Source of the DNA: Nitrosomonadales bacterium | GTDB lineage: Bacteria; Pseudomonadota; Gammaproteobacteria; Burkholderiales; Gallionellaceae | DNA length: 64,000 nt | Direction of reading: 5' to 3' | Assembly (NCBI GenBank): GCA_016721605.1 | Contig: JADKHS010000002.1 | Coordinates: 124,001 to 188,000 of the forward strand | Shown here: piece by piece, positions 47,585 through 58,565 of the stretch | Position numbering within the stretch: position 1 is the stretch's first letter | How the letters are laid out: every line of letters begins with the position of its first letter | Program-made: the position numbers and the translations under genes | Notes under the pieces: model-generated | The model's input: only the letters and a program-made list of their open reading frames with translations | Databases searched by the model: none | What the model was told of the DNA's origin: nothing

Positions 47585-48593
47585 CCGGCTTCGCTATGAG
47601 CTTCTTTCTGACAGAGGAGGGGCAATCGCCAAAACGGCGGCAAAGGTAATCCATAACGCCATAAAGCTGTGCCTGATAATAAGGCTGATGCCCCCGCCGG
47701 TTTATCTCACGGACATAGCGCGTGGTTTCCCAATAGAGGCGCTGAACGAATCCATATTTACCAGGCTCACCTAGCGAAAAGCCGGGAAGTAGTTGCCGCA
47801 AAATTTTTTGCGCAACCCGCATGCGCCCGCGCAAAGAAAGATGCCTGCGCGCCCAAAGCAACTCATTCCGAATCATGAAATACTTCCACAACGGCGATTC
47901 TGCGCCACCGAACGATACTGAAACTTTATGCCACAATTTAGCCCCTGGCACGGCGTAAGAAGAATAACCGGCCGCCCTTGCCCGATAGCACCAATCCATC
48001 TCCTCAAAATTCAGAAAAAATGCCTCTTCCATCATTCCTATTTTTTGAACCATCTCAACACGACAGAACAAAGCACACCCAATGACATAATCTACCTCAA
48101 AGGGCTGAGCACACAACGCCCCAGTATCGCGTTCCCCCTGGCCAATAAACATGATCTCCGTGGCGCTTCTGTCCCATTTACCGCCCAACGTCCAAATAAT
48201 GTCCGGCTGGGAATAGTAATAACTTTTAGCGCCGAAAATACCTGCCGCCGGATAAGCGGAAGCGGCATCAATAAATGCGTTTAAAATGTCCGGATCCACA
48301 ACCGTGTCACTATTAAGCAACAAAACGAACGCGGGTTGTTCGCTCAATGCATGCGCTATCCCGGCATTATTTCCACCAGCGTAACCGAGATTTTTCCCGG
48401 TTTCCAACAGTTCCACATCGGGGAACGCCTGCCGGATCTGCGCCACGGATCCATCGCTGGAACCATTGTCGACAACCAGTATGCGAAAGTTGGGATAATT
48501 AATTTTCTGGACCGATTGCAAGCATTCGAGTGTGTCCTGCCATCCGTTCCAATTGAGGATAATGATACTTACCGAAGCTATATCAGTCTTCAT
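47568..48593 (-). CDS. GT2 family glycosyltransferase (rhamnosyltransferase-like)
   Basis: 341 residues from ATG 48593. Typical of the WbbL/RfbF group: SVSIIILNWNGWQDTLECLQ, NFRILVVDNGSSDGSVAQIR, LGYAGGNNAGIAHALSEQPA, FVLLLNSDTVVDPDILNAFI, DYVIGCALFCRVEMVQKIGM and FFLNFEEMDWCYRARAAGYS. The hydrophobic/aromatic C-terminus suits membrane association. These enzymes often transfer deoxyhexoses, but the donor is inferred only. It overlaps the start of the large GT2 by 17 bp. Intact. Confidence 0.9.
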   Translation of the reverse strand: MKTDIASVSIIILNWNGWQDTLECLQSVQKINYPNFRILVVDNGSSDGSVAQIRQAFPDVELLETGKNLGYAGGNNAGIAHALSEQPAFVLLLNSDTVVDPDILNAFIDAASAYPAAGIFGAKSYYYSQPDIIWTLGGKWDRSATEIMFIGQGERDTGALCAQPFEVDYVIGCALFCRVEMVQKIGMMEEAFFLNFEEMDWCYRARAAGYSSYAVPGAKLWHKVSVSFGGAESPLWKYFMIRNELLWARRHLSLRGRMRVAQKILRQLLPGFSLGEPGKYGFVQRLYWETTRYVREINRRGHQPYYQAQLYGVMDYLCRRFGDCPSSVRKKLIAKPDEAAS

Positions 48594-48659
48594 CACATCC
48601 ACGGCTACGCCAATAACGAGTATGTCGGTATACAACCCGCAACTCCTCAAGAGCACTTT

Positions 48660-49844
48660 TTAGCTTCCAATAACGTTGCTTCCACAGCGAAGCTTACGCA
48701 ATCGTGGCTGAATCAAAGATTTACTATCAGCCACAGAAGGCACAGGCAAAATTGCAAGCGCCTGAAACGTGGCTTTCAGAAAACCCAGACCGAAGCGCCG
48801 ATCAGGTTCGAGATGATTACCTTCACCCCATTCATTCCACGCATTGATAAACACAATGCGCTCATCACCTGCTCTACGTGCAACTGTTTTCTGTACCAAA
48901 CTAGACAGCCACTGACCATATCTTTCAGGGGTAGAACCGACGTAAACCGCTGCACCTTTTTCGGTACGCCTGGCGCTGTTGTCAAACCCAGGAGTAGCAC
49001 AGCGAAAACGGACATAAGGAACATCAGGCTTAGCAAGCATCCTTCGTACAAGACGCTCATAAGTGGTAATGGATTGTTGCTGATAGAGCGGCGGCAACAA
49101 CCCCCACTTGATGGCCTGCAAAAACATGGGCGAACGGAACAAGAACGAATCCAGGGTACGCCAATCTGGGGCAAATTCAACAGCGGCATCAAAACCAACG
49201 CCTGTGGCGATGTTTCCCCACAAAACTTTCGACGCGTGCGAGATAAATCTCCTATTCCTGCACGCATCGCTTCATTACGCCAGATTTGCGGTACGTTGCG
49301 GATTGGCAGGTGTCTGTACGATAAACTAAGAAAAGAGGCTTACCGTCAACCCGGATATATCGTGGATCGCGAAAGGCTGGAATGAGCGCACGTATGGGCC
49401 AAGTCATCTTCAAACGAGTAATTTGCTCCAACAAAGCCTCCCGCTCACCACCATCCCATGCACGAGTCCAATTCTCGTTGCCCAACACAGGCAAAAAGGG
49501 AAATCCGGTTTGCCAGATGCAAGGACTTCATTAAAAGGGCGCTCAAGAATACGCCTACCATTGAACCAGTAATGATAGTAGCAAAATCCATGGAGGCCAT
49601 ATTCTCGTGCCAGATCGGCCTGTGCTTCGCGCACTTCCGTCAAGCGCAGGTCGTAAAAACCGAGATCAGCGGGCAGGTGAGGCTGATAGTGGCCGGGAAA
49701 TAGGGGGCGCGCTTTAGCGACATTGCGCCACTCGGTGAAGCCTTTGCCCCACCATTCGTCGTTCTCGGGAATAGCATGGTATTGGGGGAGATAGAACGCG
49801 ATCGCGCGAATCTGCTTGGCCTCAATGTTAGTATGAGATTTCAT
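48660..49844 (-). pseudogene. WbsX-like / GH99-like glycan locus protein, several frameshifts
   Basis: About 395 residues assembled from three frames. Start ATG 49844, then QIRAIAFYLPQYHAIPENDE, WWGKGFTEWRNVAKARPLFP, YDLRLTEVREAQADLAREYG, GFCYYHYWFNGRRILERPFN, NENWTRAWDGGEREALLEQI, YIRVDGKPLFLVYR, and at the end FINAWNEWGEGNHLEPDRRF. This is the WbsX/GT-WbsX family (GH99-like fold), common in O-antigen and EPS loci; its reaction is not well defined. Frame changes near 49490, 49310 and 49225. It lies in line with the GT2 genes on both sides. Confidence 0.8.
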
Positions 49845-49990
49845 AATGGAGTACGTCTTCGAGAAATCATACGGGATATATTTGCAATGTATTTTTGAAA
49901 TGTCCAAGGCATCAGTTTTTGTAAACGTGATTCGCGTAGTGCCGAAACTTCATCATAGCCGCAGGGGTTGATTATTGCTGTAGGCACGTT

Positions 49991-50764
49991 TCATTTTTTC
50001 ATCTTGTCAGCCAAAAAATGTCGCATCACCGGATCATGGCGAAAATGTTGCTGTTTGTGAATGGCTTTCGTAAAACCAATAGCGAGTTTCTGACGATCTG
50101 AGCAGATGGAGTCATCATGCAGGCGATAAATTGCCAGCATTTCGGGAACATGAAACACCATTGGGTCAAGCGCGAACACCTGCATCCAGCAATCCCAGTC
50201 GTTGTGGTTGGGAAGTCCCTCGTCAAAGCGGATACTCCGCTCTTTGAAGAACCTCGCGTCAAAAAGAAAACAGTGCATGGGAATACTGAATTCTGTCTCC
50301 CAACGAGAGGCTATGTCCCAAAGTCGTCTCTGCATCACGAAGCGCGGCGGTGGAAAGTTGTCGCGACTTACAGTTTTGTTCACGTCGTCATGTGAGCAGT
50401 AACGGTAGTCGCAATAGGACAGCGCCAGATCCTTGATACCGTCCAGTTGCTTTATCTGTTTTGCGAATTTGTCTGTGGTGATTATGTCATCGCTGTCGAG
50501 AAACTGAATGAAACGGCCACGCGCTTCCGCGAGTCCATAATTTCTGGCCGCCGATGGCCCGCGATTCTCTTGTCGCAGATACCGCACTCGCGGATCGCGG
50601 GCGCAGTAACGCATCATAATGTCCTTCGTACCATCTGTGGAACCATCGTCCACCACAATGCACTCGATGTCAGTCACGCTCTGGCCAAGAACACTGTCCA
50701 ATGTTTCGGGAAGGAATCGCGCACGATTGTATGCGGGGGTAATGATGGATACGAGGGGCGTCAT
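49991..50764 (-). CDS. GT2 family glycosyltransferase
   Basis: 257 residues: VSIITPAYNRARFLPETLDS, IECIVVDDGSTDGTKDIMMR, GPSAARNYGLAEARGRFIQF, LDSDDIITTDKFAKQIK and LPNHNDWDCWMQVFALDPMV. Short for the family, ending soon after the acceptor region (FRHDPVMRHFLADKMKK), but the frame is clean. Cytoplasmic sugar transferase with unknown donor. About 110 bp separates it from the broken GT2 upstream. Confidence 0.88.
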   Translation of the reverse strand: MTPLVSIITPAYNRARFLPETLDSVLGQSVTDIECIVVDDGSTDGTKDIMMRYCARDPRVRYLRQENRGPSAARNYGLAEARGRFIQFLDSDDIITTDKFAKQIKQLDGIKDLALSYCDYRYCSHDDVNKTVSRDNFPPPRFVMQRRLWDIASRWETEFSIPMHCFLFDARFFKERSIRFDEGLPNHNDWDCWMQVFALDPMVFHVPEMLAIYRLHDDSICSDRQKLAIGFTKAIHKQQHFRHDPVMRHFLADKMKK

Positions 50765-50875
50765 TGGATGATCAGTCTCTAAAGATAAAAATTCGACTTG
50801 AATACTGCATACGGTCTAATCAGACATTAGATGTCCTCTAACAGCCTATAGTTTAATCGCAAACTCGCAGTGACC

Positions 50876-51800
50876 TTAAACATGAGCGCGTCCCGCCATT
50901 TCGATTCGACGGTGCAGCCATATACGATAGGCGTGTACGATAAACCACCATGCGGCACGTTTTATCACTGCACGACTGATCGGGTAGGAATTGAATGGAT
51001 ATCGCCATTGGCTCCAGGAAAGCAGTCCAGAACGTACGAACTAGATTCGTGGCCGATATGGACAGGGCTGGAAAGGACTTTTCAGCTGGGAAAGGTAATA
51101 CCCCTTGAGTTTGAGGAAAAGGATAAAGTCACTCGGGCTGGGAACTGGTACGCAGGTGAATCACCGGTGAGCGCGTGGTCACCATCAGACGTAGGCCATG
51201 AAACATAATACGACTGCATAGATCAGTTTCTTCTCCATAGGCAAAATACAAAGGGCGGAATCCGCCCACCTTTTCCAAGGTTCGGCTGGAAATAATCAAC
51301 GCCGCGCCAAATAGTGTTCTTGTTTCAAATACATCGGGGTAGTTATTCGCACCATGCTGGAGGCGGGTAACCAGCGGGTTCGAGCACACTGGCAAAGAAA
51401 CTGCGGTCGATTGCTGCCATCAGGCGTAAGCTGGATAGAGTTGAGTGCGCCTCCATGCTGCTATCGGAATCGAACACACACAAATAATTTCGCAGACAAT
51501 CCGAGGGTAGACGAACATCTGGATTGATGATGAAAACATAATCTGCGGATGATCAGGGCAATTCTTATGCCTTCGTTGTTACCACCGGCATACCCGATAT
51601 TTTTCGGGAGTTGAAGAAACTCAATCCGAAGTAGTTTTGCCAACTCGATACCACTTCCATCGGGGGATGCATATCAATGACAAGCAACGAAAATTCGGGT
51701 AGTCAAGACAACGCACTGACTCAATGCAGCCGATAGTGTCATCGAGAGAGCAATAATTTAGTATCAATATATAAACAAGGGATTTTTGGGTTTTAGTCAT
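50876..51800 (-). pseudogene. GT2 glycosyltransferase (rhamnosyltransferase-like), heavily frameshifted
   Basis: Read in pieces from ATG 51800: SLVYILILNYCSLDDTIGCI, LDYPNFRCLSL, then DNASPDGSGIELAKLLR (needs one base near 51680), LPKNIGYAGGNNEGIRIALI, FGAALIISSRTLEKVGGFRP, YFAYGEETDLCSRIMFHGLR, PVIHLRTSSQPE, and a C-terminus IKRAAWWFIVHAYRIWLHRR in a third frame to TAA at 50876. At least four indels. The domain order equals that of the gene at 47568. The count of breaks makes true inactivation more likely here than elsewhere, unless local base quality is poor. Confidence 0.7.
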
Positions 51801-51801
51801 A

Positions 51802-52487
51802 CTAGTTTTTAGTTCCTACAAGCACGAACTGATAACCGAGAAACTCTCTCACCCAAGACCACTTTTCAAAACGTACAAGGTGACGCTGAGCGAAACGGTT
51901 AAGAGGGGTGCCGGGGATATCATTGATACGTAAATTGGCCGACAGTGAAACCAAGTGCAGTCCGCTATCCGTAAGCAAACGACGTGCATCCGTGCAGGTA
52001 AACCAGCGTAGATGGTGCGATCAAACATGCCCCGCCCGATCCGGGGGAAGGTACCCTGCAGGAATATTGAATTCAGAGAGGAGATATGTCGAATGTTGGG
52101 AACGCTTATAATAGCCGTTCCTCCTGGCTTCAAATGTTCCACAGCCTGACGCAAAGCTTGCCAAGGATCTATGAGATGCTCCAGAATATCGGCGAAGATC
52201 ATGCAATCGAAGACTGAGGAGGAAAAATGTGTTTTGCCAGTCAAACTGGTTCAAATCGCCTTGGATAACTTGATCCAATCTATCTAATGCTTCTTCACAG
52301 AAGGTTCCGTCCCAAACTCAACTCCTCAACAACACGATTCGGCACCATCGCGTAATGCCGCCAAGCGTACCATTGCTACAACCCACGTCGAGTATATGCA
52401 GGGCGCTTTGGGGTACTTTGGCTATGATATCCGGCCTTGCGCTCGTATAGGCATGTCTAGTACTAATAGTATCGTTTTGTCTCATTT
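51802..52487 (-). pseudogene. SAM-dependent methyltransferase (class I), frameshifted
   Basis: From ATG 52487: RQNDTISTRHAYTSARPDII, motif I LHILDVGCSNGTLGGITR; a stop or frame change near 52315; then QVIQGDLNQFDW, FDCMIFADILEHLIDPWQAL, VEHLKPGGTAIISVPNIRHI, and after a change near 51990 LRWFTCTDARRLLTDSGLHL and FEKWSWVREFLGYQFVLVGT to TAG at 51802. This is a type 11/12 methyltransferase typical of O-antigen loci, where it modifies a sugar or caps a chain end. Three breaks. The GT2 gene begins 2 bp after its stop. Confidence 0.78.
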
Positions 52488-52529
52488 GCGTGAACTTTTT
52501 TATTATAATATTTAATAGATGCCAATAAT

Positions 52530-53799
52530 TTAGGCTGAAGCGGAAATGCCTATTTCCGTCTCAGAACTTTTTACTGTCAACCCCCAATCACCATCCAATG
52601 CAACAAATCCTTCATTTTGCCCGGATACAACAGCACGATTGATATGAGGGGCAATAACCTGAATCGGCATGACGTTCTCACTATAAAAAATCGGTTGAAA
52701 TGAACCAGCAAGTGCAACCCCTAGTCGTAATGAATAAACGCCAGGTAAAAACGGGAAGCTACGTACCTTATAGCTCAAAGTATAAATTCCTGGAGAGAGA
52801 TTGCCAGGCACAAGTTTGCCAAGGCTTTGACTGGTGGTCAGATAGAGAAAATCGGTTGTGTGAATGCCTAGTCCGAATATGGGTTCCGGAAGCACTTTTT
52901 TTACTCGATAGGTCACTTGAAATTCCATGTCCTCAAGGTATTCAATGGTTGAGGCTGGTTGGCCAGTCATGTTGAAAACAGATACCGATTCTATTTCAAT
53001 ATCGCCACTGGATTCAGTGCGCCCTTTTTGAGTAGAGATTTTCATACCCTGAATTTGTTTGTCGCTGGCCTCAAAAAAAGCATTACAGACATCTTTTGAT
53101 ACCCCATCTAGTGCGATCATACCTCGACTCATAAGTATAGTGCGAGAGCAAAGACGCTCTACTTGACGAATATTATGGCTGACCAGCAGCACGGTTTTAC
53201 CCTGCCTCCTAATTAAATCCTCCATCCGGTCAAAGCATTTCCGCTGAAACGCCAGATCCCACCGCCAGCACTTCGTCAACAATTAGGATATCGGACTCCA
53301 CACTGGTGGCGATGGAAAATCCCAGCCGTACCTGCATGCCAGAGCTGTATCGTTTGATCGGAGTATCAATAAACTCTTCAAGTTCGGCAAAGGCGACGAT
53401 ATCGTCAAACTTGCGCTTTATTTCTGCTTTAGCGATGCCAAGGATGGCGCCGTTGAGGTAGATATTTTCGCGTCCGGTAAGATCGCCCACCAAGCCCGCA
53501 CCCACTTCAATCAACGGCGCCACCTTGCCTTTAACCTGGATGCTGCCGCTCGAGGGGTTTGAAATGTTGGCCAGCAGTTTGAGCAGCGTGCTCTTGCCAG
53601 CACCGTTGTGGCCGATGATGCCGACAACTTCGCCTGGCTCGATGCTGAAGTTGACGTCATCCAACGCCTTGAACGGGGCGCGCTCTTCAATCGGCTGGCC
53701 TGTAAGCCACCGCCACTGGTCGAGCGCAGTGGTTTTCAGGCTTTACAATTGGCCAAGCTGGTATTCTTTGGTTACGTGGTTGACTTCAATGATAGGCAT
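52530..53799 (-). pseudogene. wzt: Polysaccharide ABC transporter ATP-binding protein (Wzt), frameshifted
   Basis: About 420 residues. Start ATG 53799 (PIIEVNHVTKEYQ), a break near 53740, then VVGIIGHNGAGKSTLLKLLA (Walker A), APLIEVGAGLVGDLTGRENI, YSSGMQVRLGFSIATSVESD (signature) and ILIVDEVLAVG (Walker B); one missing G near 53255, then LAFQRKCFDRMEDLIRRQGK, VLLVSHNIRQVERLCSRTIL and a Wzt_C-like beta domain (YLEDMEFQVTYRVKKVLPEP, LGKLVPGNLSPGIYTLSYKV). The C-terminal domain usually recognises the modified chain end. It energises export with Wzm. This is the only full-length copy; five 5' fragments lie at 58.5-62.8 kb. Confidence 0.86.
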
Positions 53800-53801
53800 G
53801 T

Positions 53802-54617
53802 TCAGATAACATCCGCGAAATAGGATTCCGCCCGTTGGAAAAGGCGTAGCTTAATGGAAGTAGGATCGCAACCAAAATTATGCCGGGTACCATGGCTGTC
53901 AGATCGGGCGACTGGTTTCTTAGTACAATACTCTGAAACGCTTCAATGATGCCGGCCAGAGGGTTCAGAGTATATAGGGTATAAAGCAGGTTCGACCACT
54001 CACCGGCAGCTTGTTGCTCCAAAAGTTTATCCTTCACCAGCTGCAATGGATAAATTACTGGGTATGCGTACATTAACAAGGAAAGCAGCACTGGTAGGGG
54101 CTGTTCCCATATCCCGGTAGTAAACATTGATTGCTGCGCCGGCAAATGCGATGCTTAAGGCTGCCAGAATAGTGTAAAAAATGATGATAGGCACCCATAG
54201 CATGTACATGTTGGGTATAAATTGAAACCAAATCATGAGCCCAGCCAAGATGATAAAGTTGATGCCAAGCTCCACAAGCTTAATGACGACTGTCGTTATG
54301 AGGAATATCTCGCGAGGGAAATAGATTTTTTGATCAGGTTGGCATTGCCCACCACACTCCTTACGCCCTCCGAAGCAGATTCTTGAAAAAATCCAGAGGA
54401 TGAGTGCAGCGAAGGTTAATAGAGGATAAGCGATGTTGTCACTGTCAATGCCGACGAAGCTCTTGACTAAGGTAAGGATCAGCATAAGGGTGAGGGGCTT
54501 TACTACAGCCCAGGCAATGCCCAGATAAGCCAGTTTATATCGCAAGGTGACGTTCTTCCATGCAAGTACAGTCAGCAGCTCGAGGTATTCGACAAGATTT
54601 TTTACTACGAAAACCAT
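53802..54617 (-). pseudogene. wzm: Polysaccharide ABC transporter permease (Wzm), frameshifted
   Basis: About 270 residues with six membrane helices. From ATG 54617: EYLELLTVLAWKNVTLRYKL, AYLGIAWAVVKPLTLMLILT, SDNIAYPLLTFAALILWIFS; two compensating changes between 54395 and 54340; then KIYFPREIFLITTVVIKLVE, AFAGAAINVYYRDMGTA; a change near 54110 to YAYPVIYPLQLVKDKLLEQQ and LYTLNPLAGIIEAFQSIVLR; a last one near 53830 gives the family ending AESYFADVI-stop at 53802. Inner-membrane channel of the ABC-dependent EPS/O-antigen exporter, 2 bp before wzt. First gene of the leftward operon. Confidence 0.84.
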
Positions 54618-55244
54618 ATGCTTTATTGCTCCTATTGTTTGGTTGATAGAATTCTAATTTGAATTGTTCATATTTTGGATGTCGGTCTGACTAGCACTGA
54701 GTCCATTGCCCATATATTCGGCGACACATAGCAAATCATAAATACATTGTTCAATCAGGCTTCAGAATTGCCCCTCTTCTTATTCATTGTGGGCTACAAA
54801 ATTTCTATTGAAAATACTCGCAGTCATTAATTTATTGAGTAAGCTTTTTTAATTTTTGTTAATAATTAATCAAATGGAAAAATGAAAAAAGGTTTTGATT
54901 TTAACATTTTAATAAAACCCGAGCTACTAGGGTTAGTGGATGCCCAGACATGGGAATGGTTCTTATAAATTTTTACAGTAGCGTACTTTTATGAAGCTTG
55001 GATTAACAACCTAAAAAAATGCTTGATTGACCTTTTAGGGTAAGTGCTGAAGGGTATAAAATGGATCCGATAGCGCCTGGGGCTTATTTTTTCCCCATAT
55101 AGAATATTAATCCGACCAAGATATGTTTGAACTTATCTACAGTCAAATTTAATAGCGACAGTATCTTCTGCTCAACCTCATGGCCGTAACAATAATATTG
55201 TCGAATACTGGTCCGTATGCATTATCCCTTTGGAGTTACTTTGA
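54618..55244. promoter_or_regulatory. AT-rich divergent intergenic region upstream of wzm
   Basis: About 630 bp between the leftward Wzm-Wzt operon and the rightward secreted-protein genes, AT-rich near 54840-54920. It must hold at least two promoters. No riboswitch or small RNA was recognised. GGAG at 55232-55235 serves the gene starting at 55245. Confidence 0.4.
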
Positions 55245-55827
55245 ATGCTAAAAAAATTTCTTTTTGCTTATTTGCTCAGCTCTTGTAATTGCACTGCCAG
55301 CACGTGCCATGAGTGTGTTACCACTTTACATGGATGAAATCGTTAACGACGCCGCTATCGCATTTCAGGGAAAAGCTCTTGAGGACCACAGCGAACGTGA
55401 TCCCCAAACAGGTTCAATTGTGACTTATTCCACCTTTGAAGTGCAGGAAGTTCTCAAGGGTGAAGTTGGGGCCACACATACCATTAAGCAAATCGGCGGG
55501 AAGATACAGGAGGGAATAAATCAAATAACAGGCGTGCCTACTTTTACAGTCGGGGAGAGTTATATCCTTTTTCTGTACGGAGTTTCGGCATCCGGATTCT
55601 CAAGTCCTGTGGGTCTTGAGCAGGGGAAATTTAATATTATCCCGGTATCAAAGGGTTTTCATGTAACCAACGGCCGAGATTTCAAAGAAATGACATTGGG
55701 AATTCCTGATCACTTGGTGCCTCCCTCAGCTCTAACCAAAATGCGGAAGGCACCGGGGCCTATTAAACGGCTTGATCTTGATGAATTTAAACAGCTTGTG
55801 CGTCAGCAAAGGGGAACCGCTAAATGA
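55245..55827 (+). CDS. Small exported protein upstream of the metalloprotease (frame slip in the signal peptide)
   Basis: A signal peptide begins at ATG 55245 (LKKFLF, ribosome site GGAG), but a slip in the A7/T5 runs near 55258 moves the frame; the rest is open from 55264 (LLICSALVIALPARA). The mature part is MSVLPLYMDEIVNDAAIAFQ, STFEVQEVLKGEVGATHTIK, VPTFTVGESYILFLYGVSAS and ends KQLVRQQRGTAK. The V-x-E-V-L-K-G pattern is seen in small exported proteins encoded beside matrixin-like proteases; no Pfam name can be given with confidence. It overlaps the protease start by 4 bp, so the two are probably made together. Confidence 0.65.
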
Positions 55828-57679
55828 TATGCCTGAGAATCATGCACGGGTTTATAGCTGGGGCGTTAATCACGTTTGCGGCTTCTACGTTTGCTGGTGG
55901 CCCTTTGGTGGTTTGTTATCAACTCGCTACTAAATACCCAGGTGCAGGCAACGTATCGCTTAACTATGATCAAGGAACTCTTGGTTCCCGGACTAAAGAG
56001 CAAGCAGATGCATTGGTCACAGAGGCTGTCTCCCTATGGACTAATGTAGCGACATCAACAGTAATGCTCTCACGCGGGCCAGATCTTTCTGTGGACGTTA
56101 CCTCCAGTAATTATTTGGCCTACTTGTATAACTTCTCGGATGGGTTGAATCCTGTCATTTATGATACCGATGGCTCCATTATTGATTCCATGTTCGGTGT
56201 GGGGGCAAAAAATAGCGTCCTGGGGTTTGCTGGTTCAGCTTGGAATAATAACGGCACGCAGTGTGAATATAAGGAAGGCCGAGCTGTGATCAATGGCTAC
56301 ATATCGGTAAGTGATACGACTATGAAAGTCGTACTTGCCCATGAAACTGGCCACTTGATCGGGTTGGATCACTCTCAATTGGATAATTCACAAGGGCTGG
56401 TGAATTCAAATTATCCATTAATGTATCCCATTGCCTACCGGGGCTTGACTCTCTCCACGAAGACGACACTGCCGCAGTCAGTGCCCTTTACCCCACCGCA
56501 ACAGTAGCTAGTGTATGGCCAGCTTACCGGAGTATTCACCCAGGCCAACGGCACGCCTATCCGTGGCGCTAATATTTGGGCTAAAGATATAAACACCAAT
56601 AAAGTATTTAGTTCTGTATCAGACTACCTTAGCCAAAATACCGGCTACTTTAAATTTCTCCTACTCCCCGGCATCTACACACTACACGCCGAAGTAATTC
56701 ATACAGGATTTACTTCTGGTTCCAGTGTCGGCCCCTATTCGGAAACATCCTCAGATCTTTCTTTTCAGCCACCACTTTATAATAACGGCGTGGCGATAGC
56801 TCCGGTGGTATTCGGAGGAGGGGCGCCGACGCAGCTTGATATCGCGGCTGGTTGTGCTTCTTCGGCTATTTTCAAGATGGATGGGAACTGGATCGGTGGG
56901 GGAATTGTGGCGCAGACAATTTGTCACCTACTGTACCTACTGGGCTTTCTGCCACATCCGTTAGTTCTGCTCAGATAAACCTAAGCTGGGTGGCCTCAAC
57001 GGACAATGTGGGCGTAACTAGCTACAAAGTTTTTCGTGGGGGCACTTTAGTTGGAAGCCCCGCTACAACGAGCTTTAACGATACGGGTTTAACTGCCTCG
57101 ACCAGTTATAGCTACACATTAGCGGCGTGTGATGCTGTAAACAACTGCTCAGCGCAGTCAAATCCGGTTTCGGCGATGACGATGCCCACAACCACGAGTA
57201 GCAACATTGCGCTCGCTAGCGTCGGGGCGGTTGCTTCAGCGTCAAGTATCTATAGCAGCGCTTATCCGGTGGAGGCGGTCAATAATAACCAGCGTAGTGG
57301 TGTCAATTGGGCCAATGGAGGGGGCTGGAATGATGCAACAATCAATACGCAACCCGACTGGGTGCAAATCAATTTCAATGGCACGAAAACGATTGATCGT
57401 GTGGTGGTCTATACGATTCAGGACAATTACACTAGTCCGATCGAACCTACTAATTCGTTAACCTTTAACACTTATGGCGTAACTGGCTTTACCGTCCAAG
57501 GATGGAATGGATCGACCTGGATTACTCTTGCTACGGTAAGTGGAAATAATCTGGTCAAACGGACAGTAAGCTTCGCTGCGTTCACCACCGATCGGATTCG
57601 GGTAAACGTCACCGGCGTGCTCGACGGCTACTCCCGCATCACCGAAATCGAGGCATGGGAGCGGCGTGTGATGCTGTAA
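55824..57679 (+). pseudogene. Secreted matrixin-like metalloprotease with FN3 and discoidin (F5/8C) domains, frameshifted
   Basis: Signal peptide (FIAGALITFAASTFAGG), then a zincin: TKEQADALVTEAVSLWTNVA, VVLAHETGHLIGLDHS (H-E-x2-H-x2-G-x2-H) and the Met-turn PLMYP. Changes near 56455 and 56510 lead through LHEDDTAAVSALYPTATVAS to a carboxypeptidase-regulatory-like beta domain (GVFTQANGTPIRGANIWAKD). After another change near 56870 comes an FN3 domain (TGLSATSVSSAQINLSWVAS, DTGLTASTSYSYTLAACDAV) and an F5/8 type C domain (AYPVEAVNNNQRSGVNWANG, VQINFNGTKTIDRVVVYTIQ, IRVNVTGVLDGYSRITEIEA). About 620 residues. A secreted matrix-degrading or -binding enzyme is likely. It ends early at the tandem duplication. 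Confidence 0.75.
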
Positions 57680-58195
57680 ACAACTGCTCAGCGCAGTCAA
57701 ATCCGGTTTCGGCGATGACGATGCCCACAACCACGAGTAGCAACATTGCGCTCGCTAGCGTCGGGGCGGTTGCTTCAGCGTCAAGTATCTATAGCGGCGC
57801 TTATCCGGTGGGCGGTCAATAATAACCAGCGTAGTGGTGTCAATTGGGCATGGGGGGGCTGGAATGATGCAACAATCAATACGCAACCTGGGTGCAAATC
57901 AATTTCAATGGCACGAAAACGATTGATCGTGTGGTGGTCTTACGATTCCAGGACAATTACACTAGTCCGATCGAACCTACTGATTCGTTAACCTTTAACA
58001 CTTATGGCGTAACTGGCTTTACAGTCCAAGGATGGAATGGATCGACCTGGATTACTCTTGCTACGGTAAGTGGAAATAATCTGGTCAAACGGACAGTAAA
58101 CTTCGCTGCGTTCACCACTGATCGAATTCGAGTAAACGTCACCAGCGTGCTCGCCGGCTACTCCCGAATTGTCGAAATCGAAGCATGGGGTAATT
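57122..58195 (+). repeat. 539-bp direct tandem duplication over the FN3/discoidin region
   Basis: 57122-57660 and 57661-58195 repeat the same sequence, from GCGGCGTGTGATGCTGTAAA to the GAAATCGA(A/G)GCATGGG end. The junction is out of frame, so copy 1 stops 19 bp into copy 2. Copy 2 has several small indels and substitutions (for example around 57810, 57850, 57890 and 57942). Confidence 0.88.
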
Positions 58196-58197
58196 AA
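57661..58197 (+). pseudogene. Second copy of the discoidin (F5/8C) domain, headless and frameshifted
   Basis: Duplicate of the last domain of the metalloprotease. It reads SNIALASVGAVASASS and, after frame changes, VQINFNGTKTIDRVVV, TDSLTFNTYGVTGFTVQGWN, ITLATVSGNNLVKRTVNFAA, VLAGYSRIVEIEAWGN-stop at 58195-58197. Its end differs from copy 1 and is probably the original end of the gene. No start codon or ribosome site of its own. Confidence 0.7.
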
Positions 58198-58253
58198 GTA
58201 AATTAATCTAGTTGGCTTATTTCAATAGCAGGTTCTTGGTTATTTCGTTATCT

Positions 58254-58565
58254 TTAGGGACGCATTTGCGGAAATAAAATTACATCGCGGATGCTGGAAC
58301 TGTTGATGAGCAGCATCACCAGCCGGTCTATTCCGATGCCTTCTCCGGCAGTGGGCGGCAGGCCATATTCCAGCGCACGAATGTAGTCGCTGTCCTTGAA
58401 CATGGCTTCTTCGTTACGGCCTTCCCTCGCGGATACCTGCGCATCAAAACGCGCTTCCTGGTCTTTCGGGTCATTTAACTCGGAGAAGCCATTGGATTTC
58501 GCGCCCAGCCATAACAGCTCAAAGCGCTGAGCGAATTCCGGGCCCGTAACGCTTGAATGGGGGAC
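58254..58565 (-). pseudogene. lysS: 3' fragment of lysyl-tRNA synthetase
   Basis: Matches the last 100 or so residues of class II LysRS: EFAQRFELLWLGAKSNGFSE, LNDPKDQEARFDAQ, GLPPTAGEGIGIDRLVMLL (motif 3) and the end SSSIRDVILFPQMRP. All upstream parts (anticodon domain, motifs 1 and 2) are missing; at about 58565 the sequence changes into a wzt 5' fragment. A complete lysS must exist elsewhere in the genome. It marks a recombination edge. Confidence 0.85.

Noticed and set aside
50870..51208. 112-residue plus-strand ORF with ATG start
   Set aside because: It lies antisense to the broken GT2 gene (50876-51800), whose C-terminal residues are recognisable on the other strand; the ORF has no known domain or ribosome site.
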